Assembly: GCA_029573725.1 (NCBI GenBank)
Contig: JAKQDQ010000130.1
Span: forward strand, 1 to 43,212
DNA: 43,212 nucleotides
DNA from: Verrucomicrobiota bacterium
Lineage (GTDB): Bacteria > Verrucomicrobiota > Verrucomicrobiia > Limisphaerales > JADLHS01
Direction: 5' to 3'
Positions within the stretch are counted from its first letter, which is position 1; every line of letters begins with the position of its first letter. Below the pieces are notes generated by a model. It was not told the origin of the DNA. It saw only the letters and a list, made by a program, of their open reading frames with translations, and did no database searches. A program made the translations under genes and the position numbers. Positions 1 to 7,598 of this stretch are shown here, piece by piece.

Positions 1-1
1 T

Positions 2-713
2 GCGTATCGAGCAGAGCGTAAACCGCGCGTGCCGGAGGTGTTGTCACCGGAGGAGGCGCGGCGGGTAATCGCCTTGATGGACGGTGTGCCGCAATTGGTG
101 GTGAAGTTCATTTACGGGAGCGGACTGCGGCTGATGGAGGCGCTGCGCTTGCGCGTGAAGGATATAGATTTCAAGCTGCTGTCGGTGACGGTGCGCGGAG
201 GCAAGGGTGGAAAGGACCGGGTGACGACGCTGGCGGTGAATCTGGCGGGACCGCTTCAGGAGCATCTGGAGCGAGTGCGGGTGCAATTTGACGAGGACCG
301 CCGGGCGGGTTTGGCCGGTGTGTTCTTGCCCTTCGCGTTGGAGCGGAAGTATCCGAACGCGGGCACGGAATGGGCCTGGCAATGGGTGTTTCCCTCGCGG
401 AGTGTTTCGGTGGACCCGCGCCCCCTCCCGGCCCTCTCCGGGTGGGGGCGGGGGAGTCCTTCGGCGGCGGCATCATGTGGACCCGAACACGATTGACAAG
501 GCGCTGCGGGTGGCAGTGGCCAAGGCAGGCCTGACCAAGCGCGTATCCAGCCACACGTTCCGGCACAGTTTTGCGACGCATCTGTTGCAGCGGGGGCAGG
601 ACATCCGAACGATTCAGGAGTTGTTGGGGCACGCGGAGGTTAGCACGACCATGATCTACACGCACGTCTTGCAACAGGGCGGGTTGGGCGTGCGGAGTCC
701 GTTGGACGGGTAG
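2..713 (+). pseudogene. intI: Integron-type tyrosine recombinase (IntI), 5' end outside window, frameshifted
   Basis: This is a site-specific tyrosine recombinase of the integron integrase type. The reading frame is already open at base 2, so the N-terminal SAM-like domain lies upstream of the window. The GTG at 29 is internal, not the start. The first segment (frame of base 2, to about 420) carries box I with the catalytic Arg (GSGLRLMEALRL), the KGGKDR lysine region and the integron-specific extra helix ([20 protein letters not shown]). The second segment (frame of base 288, from about 458 to the stop at 713) has [12 protein letters not shown] and [18 protein letters not shown], with the remaining catalytic His/Arg and the Tyr nucleophile. 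A GC-rich hairpin at 421-456 shifts the frame by +1 between VDPR and RRRHHVDP. All catalytic residues survive, so inactivation looks recent unless the shift is bypassed. In integrons the attI site and cassettes usually lie on the 5' side of intI, which would be outside this window. Confidence 0.9.
421..456. repeat. GC-rich hairpin inserted in intI
   Basis: The arm CCCCCTCCCGG (421-431) pairs with CCGGGTGGGGG (438-448) across a six-base loop, 10 of 11 positions matching. A further GC-rich tail runs to 456. The segment has no counterpart in IntI proteins, where VDPR is followed within a few residues by RRHH. It therefore looks like a small insertion of about 37 bases (3n+1). Its composition resembles the short CCCTC/GAGGG palindromic repeats scattered in some verrucomicrobial genomes. 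That resemblance is from memory, and no second copy was seen in this window. Confidence 0.6.
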
Positions 714-724
714 GGGGCGGAGGG

Positions 725-1513
725 TCACACGGGCGGGGGGGCGCATACGCGACAATCCCTGCGTCGGCGGGTATTGACTTTTCGGAAATTCATGGTGCGC
801 AGGTCGCAAGTCAGCAGTTTGCCGGTCAGCGTTTCACCGAGCCCGGACAGTTGCTTGATGGCCTCCATGGCGGCGAGGCAGCCCACCATTCCGGCGACGG
901 CGCCGAACACGGGGAATTGCCGCTTCCAGTCGGGGGGCGGTTCCGGGTACAGACACGCCAGGCACGGGGTTTGACCGGGAAGGATGGTGGTGAGGTGGGC
1001 CTCCAGCTCGAACATGGCACATTCCACCATCGGCTTGCGCTGACGGACGACCGCGCGGTTCATCAGAAAACGTTCGACGAACAAGGGGGCGCAATCCACC
1101 ACGAGGTCGGCCTGGGCCACCAACCGGGCGGCGTTGTTCTCGGAAATGTTTTCGGGCACGGCAACGACATCGAGGCGCGGATTCAAGGCCCGTAATTGTC
1201 GGGCGGCGGATTCCACGCGTGGACGCCCCAGCCAATCGTGCGTCATCAAAATCTGCCGGTTGAGGTCGCTGGGTTTGAGATTACCAGCGTGCGCGAGAAT
1301 GAGGCGACCCACGCCCGCCGCCGCGAGTTCGAGGGCGACCATGCCGCCCACACCGCCGGCGCGGGAGATCAGCACGGTTGCGGCTTTGAGCCGGCGCTGG
1401 CCGGTTTCTCCAAAGCCGTCCACCCACATCTGCCATTCGTACACCTGCCGTTCAAAATCGGTGAGCGTCGGGAGCCGGGAGGCAGGGCCGGGGGTGGGGG
1501 CGGGATTGGACAT
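725..1513 (-). CDS. Divergent ThiF/MoeB/HesA-family E1-like protein
   Basis: Members of this superfamily adenylate the C-terminus of a ubiquitin-like sulfur carrier (MoaD, ThiS) or another substrate. The start is ATG 1513, four bases after the stop of the ATPase gene. A GTG at 1537 would overlap that gene. The protein has 262 residues. The nucleotide-binding glycine loop is present but altered (RAGGVGG, 51-57, where GAGGLG is usual). The DLNRQ arginine (R87) and an Asp at 140 (VVDCAPLF) are kept. The acidic residue normally just before the NLxRQ element is missing (AHAGNLKPSDLNRQ), and the usual Lys of GxxK is Arg (GRPRVES). Zinc-type cysteine pairs are present (PCLACLYP, 184/187; CRVC, 254/257). 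No MoaD- or ThiS-like carrier is visible nearby. It is the last gene of the seven-gene operon. MoeB-like activity is possible, but the substrate is unknown. Confidence 0.8.
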   Translation of the reverse strand: MSNPAPTPGPASRLPTLTDFERQVYEWQMWVDGFGETGQRRLKAATVLISRAGGVGGMVALELAAAGVGRLILAHAGNLKPSDLNRQILMTHDWLGRPRVESAARQLRALNPRLDVVAVPENISENNAARLVAQADLVVDCAPLFVERFLMNRAVVRQRKPMVECAMFELEAHLTTILPGQTPCLACLYPEPPPDWKRQFPVFGAVAGMVGCLAAMEAIKQLSGLGETLTGKLLTCDLRTMNFRKVNTRRRRDCRVCAPPPV

Positions 1514-1517
1514 GGAT

Positions 1518-2159
1518 TCAGGTCTGCCGTTCCACACGGCCGTTATGCAGTTGAAAGATGTGGTCGGCGAGGTTTTCGGCTTCCGCCTGATTGTGCGTCA
1601 CCTGCAGGACGGTGAGCCCGGCGGCTTGCTGGACTTTCCGCAGCAGCGCACCGATCTCGGTTTTTGTGTTCTCGTCCAGCGCGCTCAACGGTTCGTCGAG
1701 GCAGAGGATGTTCGGACGCGCGGACAGGGCGCGCCCGAGCGCCACCCGTTGAGCTTCCCCACCGCTCAGGCCGTGGGGGTGACGATCCAACAAATGTTCG
1801 ATGCCGAGCAAACCCGCCAACTCCGTCACGCGCCGGGCCACCTCCTCCCGGGGGGCCTTGCGAATCACGAGGGCAAAGGCCAGGTGCGCACGGACGGTCA
1901 TCGTTTGGAAGAGGGCGCGATCCTGGGGCACGTAGCCGATGCCGCGTTCGCCGGGGCGCAGCCGGGAGACCTCGCCGCCGTTGAGCCGGATGGTGCCGCG
2001 GACGACGCGTTTGAGTCCGCACACGGCCTCGAGCAAGGTCGTTTTGCCCGCGCCCGTCCGCCCCATCAACACCGCGTAACTGCCGGCCGGCACGGTCAGG
2101 TCAATGTTCCGCAGGAGGAAATCACCCGCCTGGATGGTGACGTGCTCCAGGGCGATCAT
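1518..2159 (-). CDS. ModC/TupC-like ABC transporter ATP-binding protein
   Basis: This is the cytoplasmic ATPase of the oxyanion-type ABC importer encoded by the two genes before it. The start is ATG 2159, overlapping the permease stop as ATGA, and gives 213 residues. Walker A is GRTGAGKTT (33-41), the Q-loop is VPQDRALF, the signature is LSGGEAQRVALGRAL (131-145), Walker B is ILCLDEP (151-157) and the H-loop His is in VTHNQ (about 189). It ends right after the ATPase core. The TOBE/MOP domain of classical ModC is therefore absent, as in the short TupC/WtpC-type ATPases. It probably powers uptake of molybdate, tungstate or a related ligand. The specificity is inferred from family and neighbours only. 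Confidence 0.9.
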   Translation of the reverse strand: MIALEHVTIQAGDFLLRNIDLTVPAGSYAVLMGRTGAGKTTLLEAVCGLKRVVRGTIRLNGGEVSRLRPGERGIGYVPQDRALFQTMTVRAHLAFALVIRKAPREEVARRVTELAGLLGIEHLLDRHPHGLSGGEAQRVALGRALSARPNILCLDEPLSALDENTKTEIGALLRKVQQAAGLTVLQVTHNQAEAENLADHIFQLHNGRVERQT

Positions 2160-2989
2160 AGCACCCGCTCCAGTGGTGCGCGCAGGCCGAAGAGGCGCGC
2201 GAGGGTCAGGACGATCAGGGCGGCGGCGATCATGATCAGGGAGACGGCCACGGCGGCCTCGATGTTGCCCACGCTCAGTTCCAAAAAGACCGTGGTGGGG
2301 AGCACCTCGGTGCGCATGCGGGTGGCGCCGGAGAAGACCAGGATGGGGCCGAACTCGCCCAGCGCGCGCGCCCAGGCCAGCGTGGCGGCGGTCAGCAACC
2401 CGCGCCGCGCTTCCGGCAGGGCGACGCGCCAGAACGCCTGGCTGCGATTGCAACCGAGCGTCAGGGCGACCTGTTCGCAGCGCGGGCTGATTTGGTCGAA
2501 CGTGACGAGCATGGTGCGGACGGCGAAGGCGCAGGCCACGGCAAATTGCGCGAGGATGACGCTGGGAATGGCATAGGTCACCGGCACCAATTGCTGGAGC
2601 GCGCGTCCGGGAGGGGTTTGGAACAGAATCAACAGACTCAGTCCGATGACCAGCGGCGGCAGCACGATGGGGATGTCCAGGATGGCATCCATGAGGCGTT
2701 TGCCGGGAAAGCGGTGGCGCGAGAGCAAATATCCCGTCGGCACGGCGATCCACAACGAGAGCAGCGTGGTGAGCGAGCAGGAGATCAGGCTGAGTTTGAT
2801 CGCATAACGAATCTCCGGACTGGCCAGCGCCCGGAGCAGGTGCCGCGGGGAAGTGAAGGAAAGATCGGCTGCGAGCATCGCGACGATGAACAGCACGTAA
2901 ACGCCACTCAACACGGCCAGCCCGGCGAAGAACGGCCAGTCGGGGCGGCAACGCAGGGGCGGCAGCGGCGGGCCGGCTTCGGCAGTCAT
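2156..2989 (-). CDS. ModB/TupB-like ABC transporter permease
   Basis: This is an inner-membrane channel subunit of a molybdate/tungstate-type ABC importer, 277 residues. About six hydrophobic segments are visible: near 20-41, 63-86, 98-123, 135-160, 198-218 and 236-262. The cytoplasmic EAA-type coupling loop is EARRGLLTAATLAWARALGE followed by FGPI, as expected for the BPD_transp_1 family, where it docks onto the ATPase. The ATG at 2989 overlaps the end of the binding-protein gene by ATGA-type coupling, and its own stop overlaps the ATPase start. It should act with the 2159-1518 ATPase and the double binding protein at 4497-2986. Confidence 0.9.
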   Translation of the reverse strand: MTAEAGPPLPPLRCRPDWPFFAGLAVLSGVYVLFIVAMLAADLSFTSPRHLLRALASPEIRYAIKLSLISCSLTTLLSLWIAVPTGYLLSRHRFPGKRLMDAILDIPIVLPPLVIGLSLLILFQTPPGRALQQLVPVTYAIPSVILAQFAVACAFAVRTMLVTFDQISPRCEQVALTLGCNRSQAFWRVALPEARRGLLTAATLAWARALGEFGPILVFSGATRMRTEVLPTTVFLELSVGNIEAAVAVSLIMIAAALIVLTLARLFGLRAPLERVL

Positions 2990-4497
2990 GGTGGGGAAGC
3001 CGGTTGAAAGCGCCAGCCGAAGCCCTGGGATTCGAAGCGCGCGCGGGAGGCGGCGGAGGTAATGGCGTCCTCCAAGCGGGCCATCAGGTGCGGGTAGCGG
3101 GTCTCCCGCCCCACCGCATAAGGCTGGGTGAGGCGGGCGAGCGGGTGCTCGATCGGCACGGCGTCCAGGTGGTCGCGCACGCCGGTCCAGTTGCTGTGAC
3201 AGGCGATGATGGCGTCCAGGGAGCCGGTGCGGATCTGGTTGATCAGGAAATCACCGGTTGGAGACTCGACCGCGAGGTTGGGGCGCAGGGCGTCGTAGAG
3301 CTTCAATTGCACGAGCATTTTCCAAATGACATTGCCCATGGCAGATTTTTCGTGATCCGGCAGGCCCAGGCGGATCCCGGGCCGGGTCAGGTCCGACAAC
3401 GCGTGGAGGTTCTTGGGATTGTGTTTTTGCACGATGATCATCAACCGGTTGTCCACCACGTCCACCGGAGGCTGGTACAGATCGGCGACGCTGTTCATGA
3501 ACGAGGTATCGCACGAAAAGTAGGCATCAGGCCGCTGGCCGGCGCGCATCTGGGCGACCAGGATGCCGCAGCCGTTATACACGGTGGTGATGCGGCAGCC
3601 TTCGCGTTCCTGAAACTGCTGCAGCGTTTGCTCGAGGCCCGGCCGCAGCATGGCGCCGCTGTAGAGGACCAGCTCCGGTTGTTCCGCCCAGGCATCGCCG
3701 GCCACCGGGTCGTAATGAAATTCCTGGAAGCGCTTCAATCCCCGGTCTCGCGCCCCCAGGTAGCGGGCAAAGCGCAAGGCGGCGGCGGCCCGGGGCGAGC
3801 GCTGCAAAATGCCGATGCTGATGGTTTCACTGGCGGCGTCAAACGGCGGCACGGTGACCAGTTCGAGTTCCGGGTATTGCTGTGCGGTGGCATCCCACAC
3901 GATGCCGGCATCCACCGTGCCGAGTTTCACGTCATTGGCCACGTCGTTCACTGTGGGCTTGAAGACGGTGATGTGGCGGGCCAGGGCGTCCCATTGCCCG
4001 GCGTGTTGGAGCCGCTCGCGCACGGTCCGGCCGATGGAGGCCGCCTCGGGATTGGCCATGCCGACCCGGACGTCCGGGCGTTGCAAATCGGCGAGGGTGC
4101 GGATCTGCTTCGGGTTTCCGCGGGCCACCGCGATGACGGGACGCTGGCGCGCCAGCGGGATGATCTCAGCCAGCAATCCCATGGCGCGCGCCGATCGGGT
4201 GTAACTTTCGTCCGCCGCGAGATACAGATCGCCCGTGTGCGTGACGCGGAGATTGCTCAGGAGGGCGCCGGAGCCGCCGTACTGAAGCTGCACGCGGACG
4301 CCGAAAGCCTGTTCGTAATCATGGGCGGCGGCTTCGACCGGCGCCTGGAGACCGGCGGCACAAAACATGAGCAACGGCTTTTGCTCCGACCCCGCCGTGG
4401 TCGCGGCGGGCCGCGAACGCGCCGGCCACCACAGCCCCCACACGAGCAGCGCCATCGCGGCCACCGATCCAGTTACCAGCATCCAAGGCTTGTTCAT
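2986..4497 (-). CDS. Tandem ModA-like substrate-binding protein with two binding domains
   Basis: This exported or membrane-anchored protein of 503 residues starts with a hydrophobic signal or anchor (7-25). It then contains two consecutive type II periplasmic binding domains of the ModA kind, about 41-268 and 275-497. The repeats align internally. FCAAGLQAPVEAAAHDYEQ with QYGGSGALLSNLR in domain 1 matches LYSGAMLRPGLEQTLQQFQE with VYNGCGILVAQMR in domain 2. DLYLAADESYT matches DAYFSCDTSFM. Ordinary ModA proteins have one domain of about 230 residues, so this is a fusion or duplication. Domain 2 has extra cysteines (C301, C310, C329, C433). The two lobes may bind different ligands or present one ligand twice to the permease. 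It overlaps both neighbours by ATGA. Confidence 0.88.
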   Translation of the reverse strand: MNKPWMLVTGSVAAMALLVWGLWWPARSRPAATTAGSEQKPLLMFCAAGLQAPVEAAAHDYEQAFGVRVQLQYGGSGALLSNLRVTHTGDLYLAADESYTRSARAMGLLAEIIPLARQRPVIAVARGNPKQIRTLADLQRPDVRVGMANPEAASIGRTVRERLQHAGQWDALARHITVFKPTVNDVANDVKLGTVDAGIVWDATAQQYPELELVTVPPFDAASETISIGILQRSPRAAAALRFARYLGARDRGLKRFQEFHYDPVAGDAWAEQPELVLYSGAMLRPGLEQTLQQFQEREGCRITTVYNGCGILVAQMRAGQRPDAYFSCDTSFMNSVADLYQPPVDVVDNRLMIIVQKHNPKNLHALSDLTRPGIRLGLPDHEKSAMGNVIWKMLVQLKLYDALRPNLAVESPTGDFLINQIRTGSLDAIIACHSNWTGVRDHLDAVPIEHPLARLTQPYAVGRETRYPHLMARLEDAITSAASRARFESQGFGWRFQPASPP

Positions 4498-5159
4498 TGA
4501 ATTCTTCCAGCCTCCATCTGCACTACGCGCGTGGCGGACTTTTCCGCGCGGGCTTCATGGGTGACCAGGAGTACACTGCCACCGTCACGGGCGAACTCCG
4601 CCAGGCAGCGCAGCACCAGTTCGCCGTTGTGCGCATCGAGATTGCCGGTCGGCTCATCCGCCAGGAGCAGCCGGGGGCGGTTCAACAGCGCCCGGGCCAG
4701 CGCCACGCGCTGGCGTTCGCCGGTGCTGAGGGCCGCCGGCACGTGTCGCAACCGGTCCTGCAGACCGAAGCGGCAGGCCAGCTCGGCCGCCCGGGAGCGG
4801 ACGGGGTCGCTGGTTTTGAGCGCCAGGGCGGGGGAGAGGATGTTGTCCAGCACATCCAGATAGGGCACGAGATGAAACTGCTGGAACACGAAACCAATGT
4901 GGGCCGCGCGAAACCGGGCGCGCCGTTCCGGGGCCAGCGCGTAGAGGTCCTGGCCGTTGACCAATACCCGGCCGTGCGTTGGCTGCAACAGCGCGCCCGC
5001 CGCCAGCAACAAGGTCGTTTTTCCGCAGCCGCTTGGTCCGCGCACTGCCACGAACTCACCGGCCTGGACGGCAAGCGAAACCGCCTCCAGCGCACAGACG
5101 CGGCCATGGGGAGCGGCATACGACTTGCCGAGATTTTCGATTTGGAGCCGCGCGCTCAT
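4494..5159 (-). CDS. MacB/LolD-type ABC transporter ATP-binding protein
   Basis: This ATPase belongs with the FtsX-like permease encoded immediately upstream. The start ATG 5159 overlaps the permease stop as ATGA and gives 221 residues. Walker A is GPSGCGKTT (41-49), the Q-loop is FVFQQFHLVPYLDVLDN, the signature is a variant LSTGERQRVALARAL (145-159), Walker B is LLLADEPTGNLDA (165-177) and the H-loop is VTHEAR. The Q-loop and the DEPTGNLD stretch are characteristic of the MacB/LolD/FtsE group. These move lipoproteins, export substrates or do mechanical work on periplasmic proteins rather than import solutes. The substrate is unknown. Confidence 0.9.
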   Translation of the reverse strand: MSARLQIENLGKSYAAPHGRVCALEAVSLAVQAGEFVAVRGPSGCGKTTLLLAAGALLQPTHGRVLVNGQDLYALAPERRARFRAAHIGFVFQQFHLVPYLDVLDNILSPALALKTSDPVRSRAAELACRFGLQDRLRHVPAALSTGERQRVALARALLNRPRLLLADEPTGNLDAHNGELVLRCLAEFARDGGSVLLVTHEARAEKSATRVVQMEAGRIQ

Positions 5160-6433
5160 GCCTCTCTTAACACATCTGCCGGGTCCTGCTGCGCCGCAAT
5201 CAGGGCGGGCAACCAGCTGGCCAGCGCCGCCAGCAACGGTGCGGCCACCAGCACCAGCGCCAGCAGGTGCACATCCCAAAATCCGAGGGTGGGCGCGGCG
5301 GCGTCCGGGGTTTCCCGCCACCACATGCCGAGGCCGCGGCCAAGCGCGTAGCCGAGCCCCGCACCCGCGAGCCCGATCACCACCGCCTTGCCCAGGAAGA
5401 TGAGGAGGATCTGGCGCGAACGCAGCCCCAAGGCGCGCAGGATGCCGATTTCATCGCGCCGCTCCCGGACGTTGGCCAGCGCCAGCAATCCGAGCCAGAC
5501 GCCGCTGCCGGCCGTGATCACCGGTACCAGCACGGCGGCCAGGGCCTCGCGTTCCTGACGCAGGCGGGTGCGGCCCTCCTTCTCGCGTTGGAGACTGGCC
5601 TGCGCTTCGGTCGCCGCGCGCTGTCGGGCTTCGGCGCGCGCCAGCGCCTGCGAGGCGTATTCCACGATTTGGGTGTCCGGCAGGATGCGGGCAATCTCCG
5701 GCCGGATGCGCGCCAGGCGGTCGAGCGTGTCGCAGGTGCAGTCGAGCGCGAGAATGCCATTGATGAGGCCGGGTTTGTCCAAGAGGCTCTGAGCTTCGGC
5801 CAGGTTGATCCAGACCGTGATGTCGTCCTTGTTGCCACGCTCGGGATTGATCCTGGCGACGGTGAACTCCCGGCCCATGAGTTTGGTCTGCTGGCCGGCT
5901 TCAAGTTTTAGATTTTTCGCCAATTCGTGGCCCAGCACCATCGTGCCGGCGGCCACTGGTGCGAGCAACGGCTGCTGCCTGGCGTTTTGCACGTAAACTT
6001 CGCCGCGCACGCCCATGAGCAGCACCGTCCGCGCGTACTCGGGCCACTGGATCTTCTGCTGCAACGACGGCAGGATGTGGTTGATGGTGACCACGCGACT
6101 GCGGGCGAGCCGGGTGGCGTATTCTTCCGGCATGTATTTCGAGGCATAATCCTCGGCGTAGAGATCGCCGAGATTCTGGTCCTTGGGAAGGATCAACACG
6201 TTGAACCCCATCTTTAACATCATCTTCCGATAATCGTCCTCCATTCTGGCCATCTGCGCCCGGGTCTGCGCTTCGCGCGCGGTGATGATTTGCTCGGTGC
6301 GCGCGTCGTGTTTCTGGAGCATGGCCCGGGCCGCGACCAGGCCCGCCACGGCCACGGCGGCGGAAACGGTGGCGAGCGCGAAGCCGAGTTTGCGGTGCAA
6401 GATTTCGCGACGGATCAGGTGAGACAGCTTCAT
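5156..6433 (-). CDS. FtsX/MacB-like ABC permease with a large periplasmic domain
   Basis: This is an inner-membrane protein of 425 residues. The start ATG 6433 lies one base after the upstream stop; a longer reading to 6487 would run into that gene. The topology is MacB-like: TM1 at about 17-38, a long extracytoplasmic region, then three TM segments (about 300-320, 343-366 and 388-415). The cytoplasmic loop ERRDEIGILRALGLRSRQI is typical of FtsX domains. The extracytoplasmic part has two charged helical stretches (about 40-75 and 262-298) likely to form coiled coils. It also has a CTC motif (232-234). It should pair with the ATPase at 5159-4494 and perhaps with the exported protein encoded first in the operon. 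Confidence 0.88.
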   Translation of the reverse strand: MKLSHLIRREILHRKLGFALATVSAAVAVAGLVAARAMLQKHDARTEQIITAREAQTRAQMARMEDDYRKMMLKMGFNVLILPKDQNLGDLYAEDYASKYMPEEYATRLARSRVVTINHILPSLQQKIQWPEYARTVLLMGVRGEVYVQNARQQPLLAPVAAGTMVLGHELAKNLKLEAGQQTKLMGREFTVARINPERGNKDDITVWINLAEAQSLLDKPGLINGILALDCTCDTLDRLARIRPEIARILPDTQIVEYASQALARAEARQRAATEAQASLQREKEGRTRLRQEREALAAVLVPVITAGSGVWLGLLALANVRERRDEIGILRALGLRSRQILLIFLGKAVVIGLAGAGLGYALGRGLGMWWRETPDAAAPTLGFWDVHLLALVLVAAPLLAALASWLPALIAAQQDPADVLREA

Positions 6434-6434
6434 T

Positions 6435-7598
6435 TCACGGGGTGCGCCCGGCGGCTTTGGTGCGGAGCACAATCGTCGTGACGGCAAGGAAGCCCAGCCC
6501 GACGACCAGCATCACGACCAAGTTGCGGCTTAAAAGGCTGCGAGGAGTGGTTTGCGCCGGCACGGATACGGCGGGCGCCGCGGTTTCGGGTGGATTGGTG
6601 ACCACAATCATCGGGGGGGGAGGGAGGGCGTTGGTGCTGGCGGCGGTGGTGGCAAACTGGGACATGCTCACCAGGGGCAGCGTGGTCAGGGTCACCTCCT
6701 GATAACCCGCCATCGTGTTCCAGTCCGCCGTGAGCAGCAGATCGAATCCGGGGTTCAGGTCCTTGATCTCGCAGGAGCAGGGGCCGGTAAGAAACACGGC
6801 CATCTCGCGAATCGCCTCCGGTTTGATGTCGTCCCCGATGGCCGGAGGAATGGCCCGCCCGCGACCGAAGATCGGAAACAACATCGGTTCACGTGCGGCG
6901 GTGCGCTGGGGATTCCAATTGCACAGTTGCGCCACCAGGAAAGGTTCGGCCGGGTCGGTGCGGGAAAGGCGCACCAGGGAAAAGGCCATTTTGAGGGGCA
7001 GCTGCGGATTTACCGGCGGATCAAGCGGCGACAATTCCGGCAGCTTGAGGGTTTTTTCCAACTGACGCAGTTCCGTCCCGACCAATCGGGCCGCCGCGTC
7101 GTCACGTCGCCGGTCGCCACTCTCCAGCAGCAGCCAGACGATGGCGTCGCCACTGAGCAGTTTCTGCGTGAGGGTCTTCCGCAGGGGCGAATCCAACAGT
7201 GACGCGATCTGCCCGGGATCCAGCGGCCCGGCCCAGGCGGGCGAGGCAATGCCGCTGGGGCGCGGATACCGCACAACCATCCAGGGCATCGCCGGGGGGC
7301 CCTGCGTTTCCCACAACGCGCGCAGGTCGGGAGGCATGGCCTGGGTGGGGTCCGCTCTGGTGATCGTCACATTCGCGCGCCCACTGGTGCCGGCATTATC
7401 AAGTGCGATGAAGGCCGCTTGTTGCGCAGGGGAGAGCGGGTCAGGACAAAACCAGATGGCTTCGTAACGGTCGGTATCCCACCGCTCCAGGGCATAGCGA
7501 AAGACGGGCACATTGCAGCCGGTCGCCTCGACGGCACCGCAGATGGCCAGCAGCGTCATCAGGCCGGCAGACCGCAATCTGAAGTTCCACTCGTGCAT
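6435..7598 (-). CDS. Exported, C-terminally anchored Cys-containing protein of unknown function
   Basis: This is the first gene of the seven-gene operon, 387 residues. The N-terminus is a signal peptide (about 8-27) leading to Cys28 in ATGCNVPVFRYALERW. This could be a lipobox or simply the mature N-terminus. A proline/threonine-rich linker (about 320-352) precedes a hydrophobic C-terminal segment (359-379) and a basic tail. The body would therefore sit in the periplasm, tethered to the inner membrane. Conspicuous cysteines are C28, WFCPDP (51), QLCNW (226) and a CxC pair in GPCSCEIKD (274-276). No family of known function was recognised. The CNVPVFRYALERW stretch gives the impression of a conserved signature, but this was not checked. 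Position suggests it acts with the FtsX permease and its ATPase. Confidence 0.8.
   Translation of the reverse strand: MHEWNFRLRSAGLMTLLAICGAVEATGCNVPVFRYALERWDTDRYEAIWFCPDPLSPAQQAAFIALDNAGTSGRANVTITRADPTQAMPPDLRALWETQGPPAMPWMVVRYPRPSGIASPAWAGPLDPGQIASLLDSPLRKTLTQKLLSGDAIVWLLLESGDRRRDDAAARLVGTELRQLEKTLKLPELSPLDPPVNPQLPLKMAFSLVRLSRTDPAEPFLVAQLCNWNPQRTAAREPMLFPIFGRGRAIPPAIGDDIKPEAIREMAVFLTGPCSCEIKDLNPGFDLLLTADWNTMAGYQEVTLTTLPLVSMSQFATTAASTNALPPPPMIVVTNPPETAAPAVSVPAQTTPRSLLSRNLVVMLVVGLGFLAVTTIVLRTKAAGRTP

Noticed and set aside
1134..2576. Long + strand open frame (480 codons) opposite the ThiF and ATPase genes
   Set aside because: It is antisense to genes with clear family motifs, and its translation is Arg/Gln/His-rich without recognisable domains. 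GC-rich DNA produces such frames.
1518..2951. ATPase gene read from a much longer upstream start
   Set aside because: The extra part lies within the permease gene and is compositionally a shadow. ATG 2159 starts a normal ATPase with ATGA coupling.
3004..4500. Long + strand frame opposite the double binding protein
   Set aside because: It mirrors a well-supported gene codon for codon and lacks any motif. The minus-strand product has two recognisable ModA-like domains.
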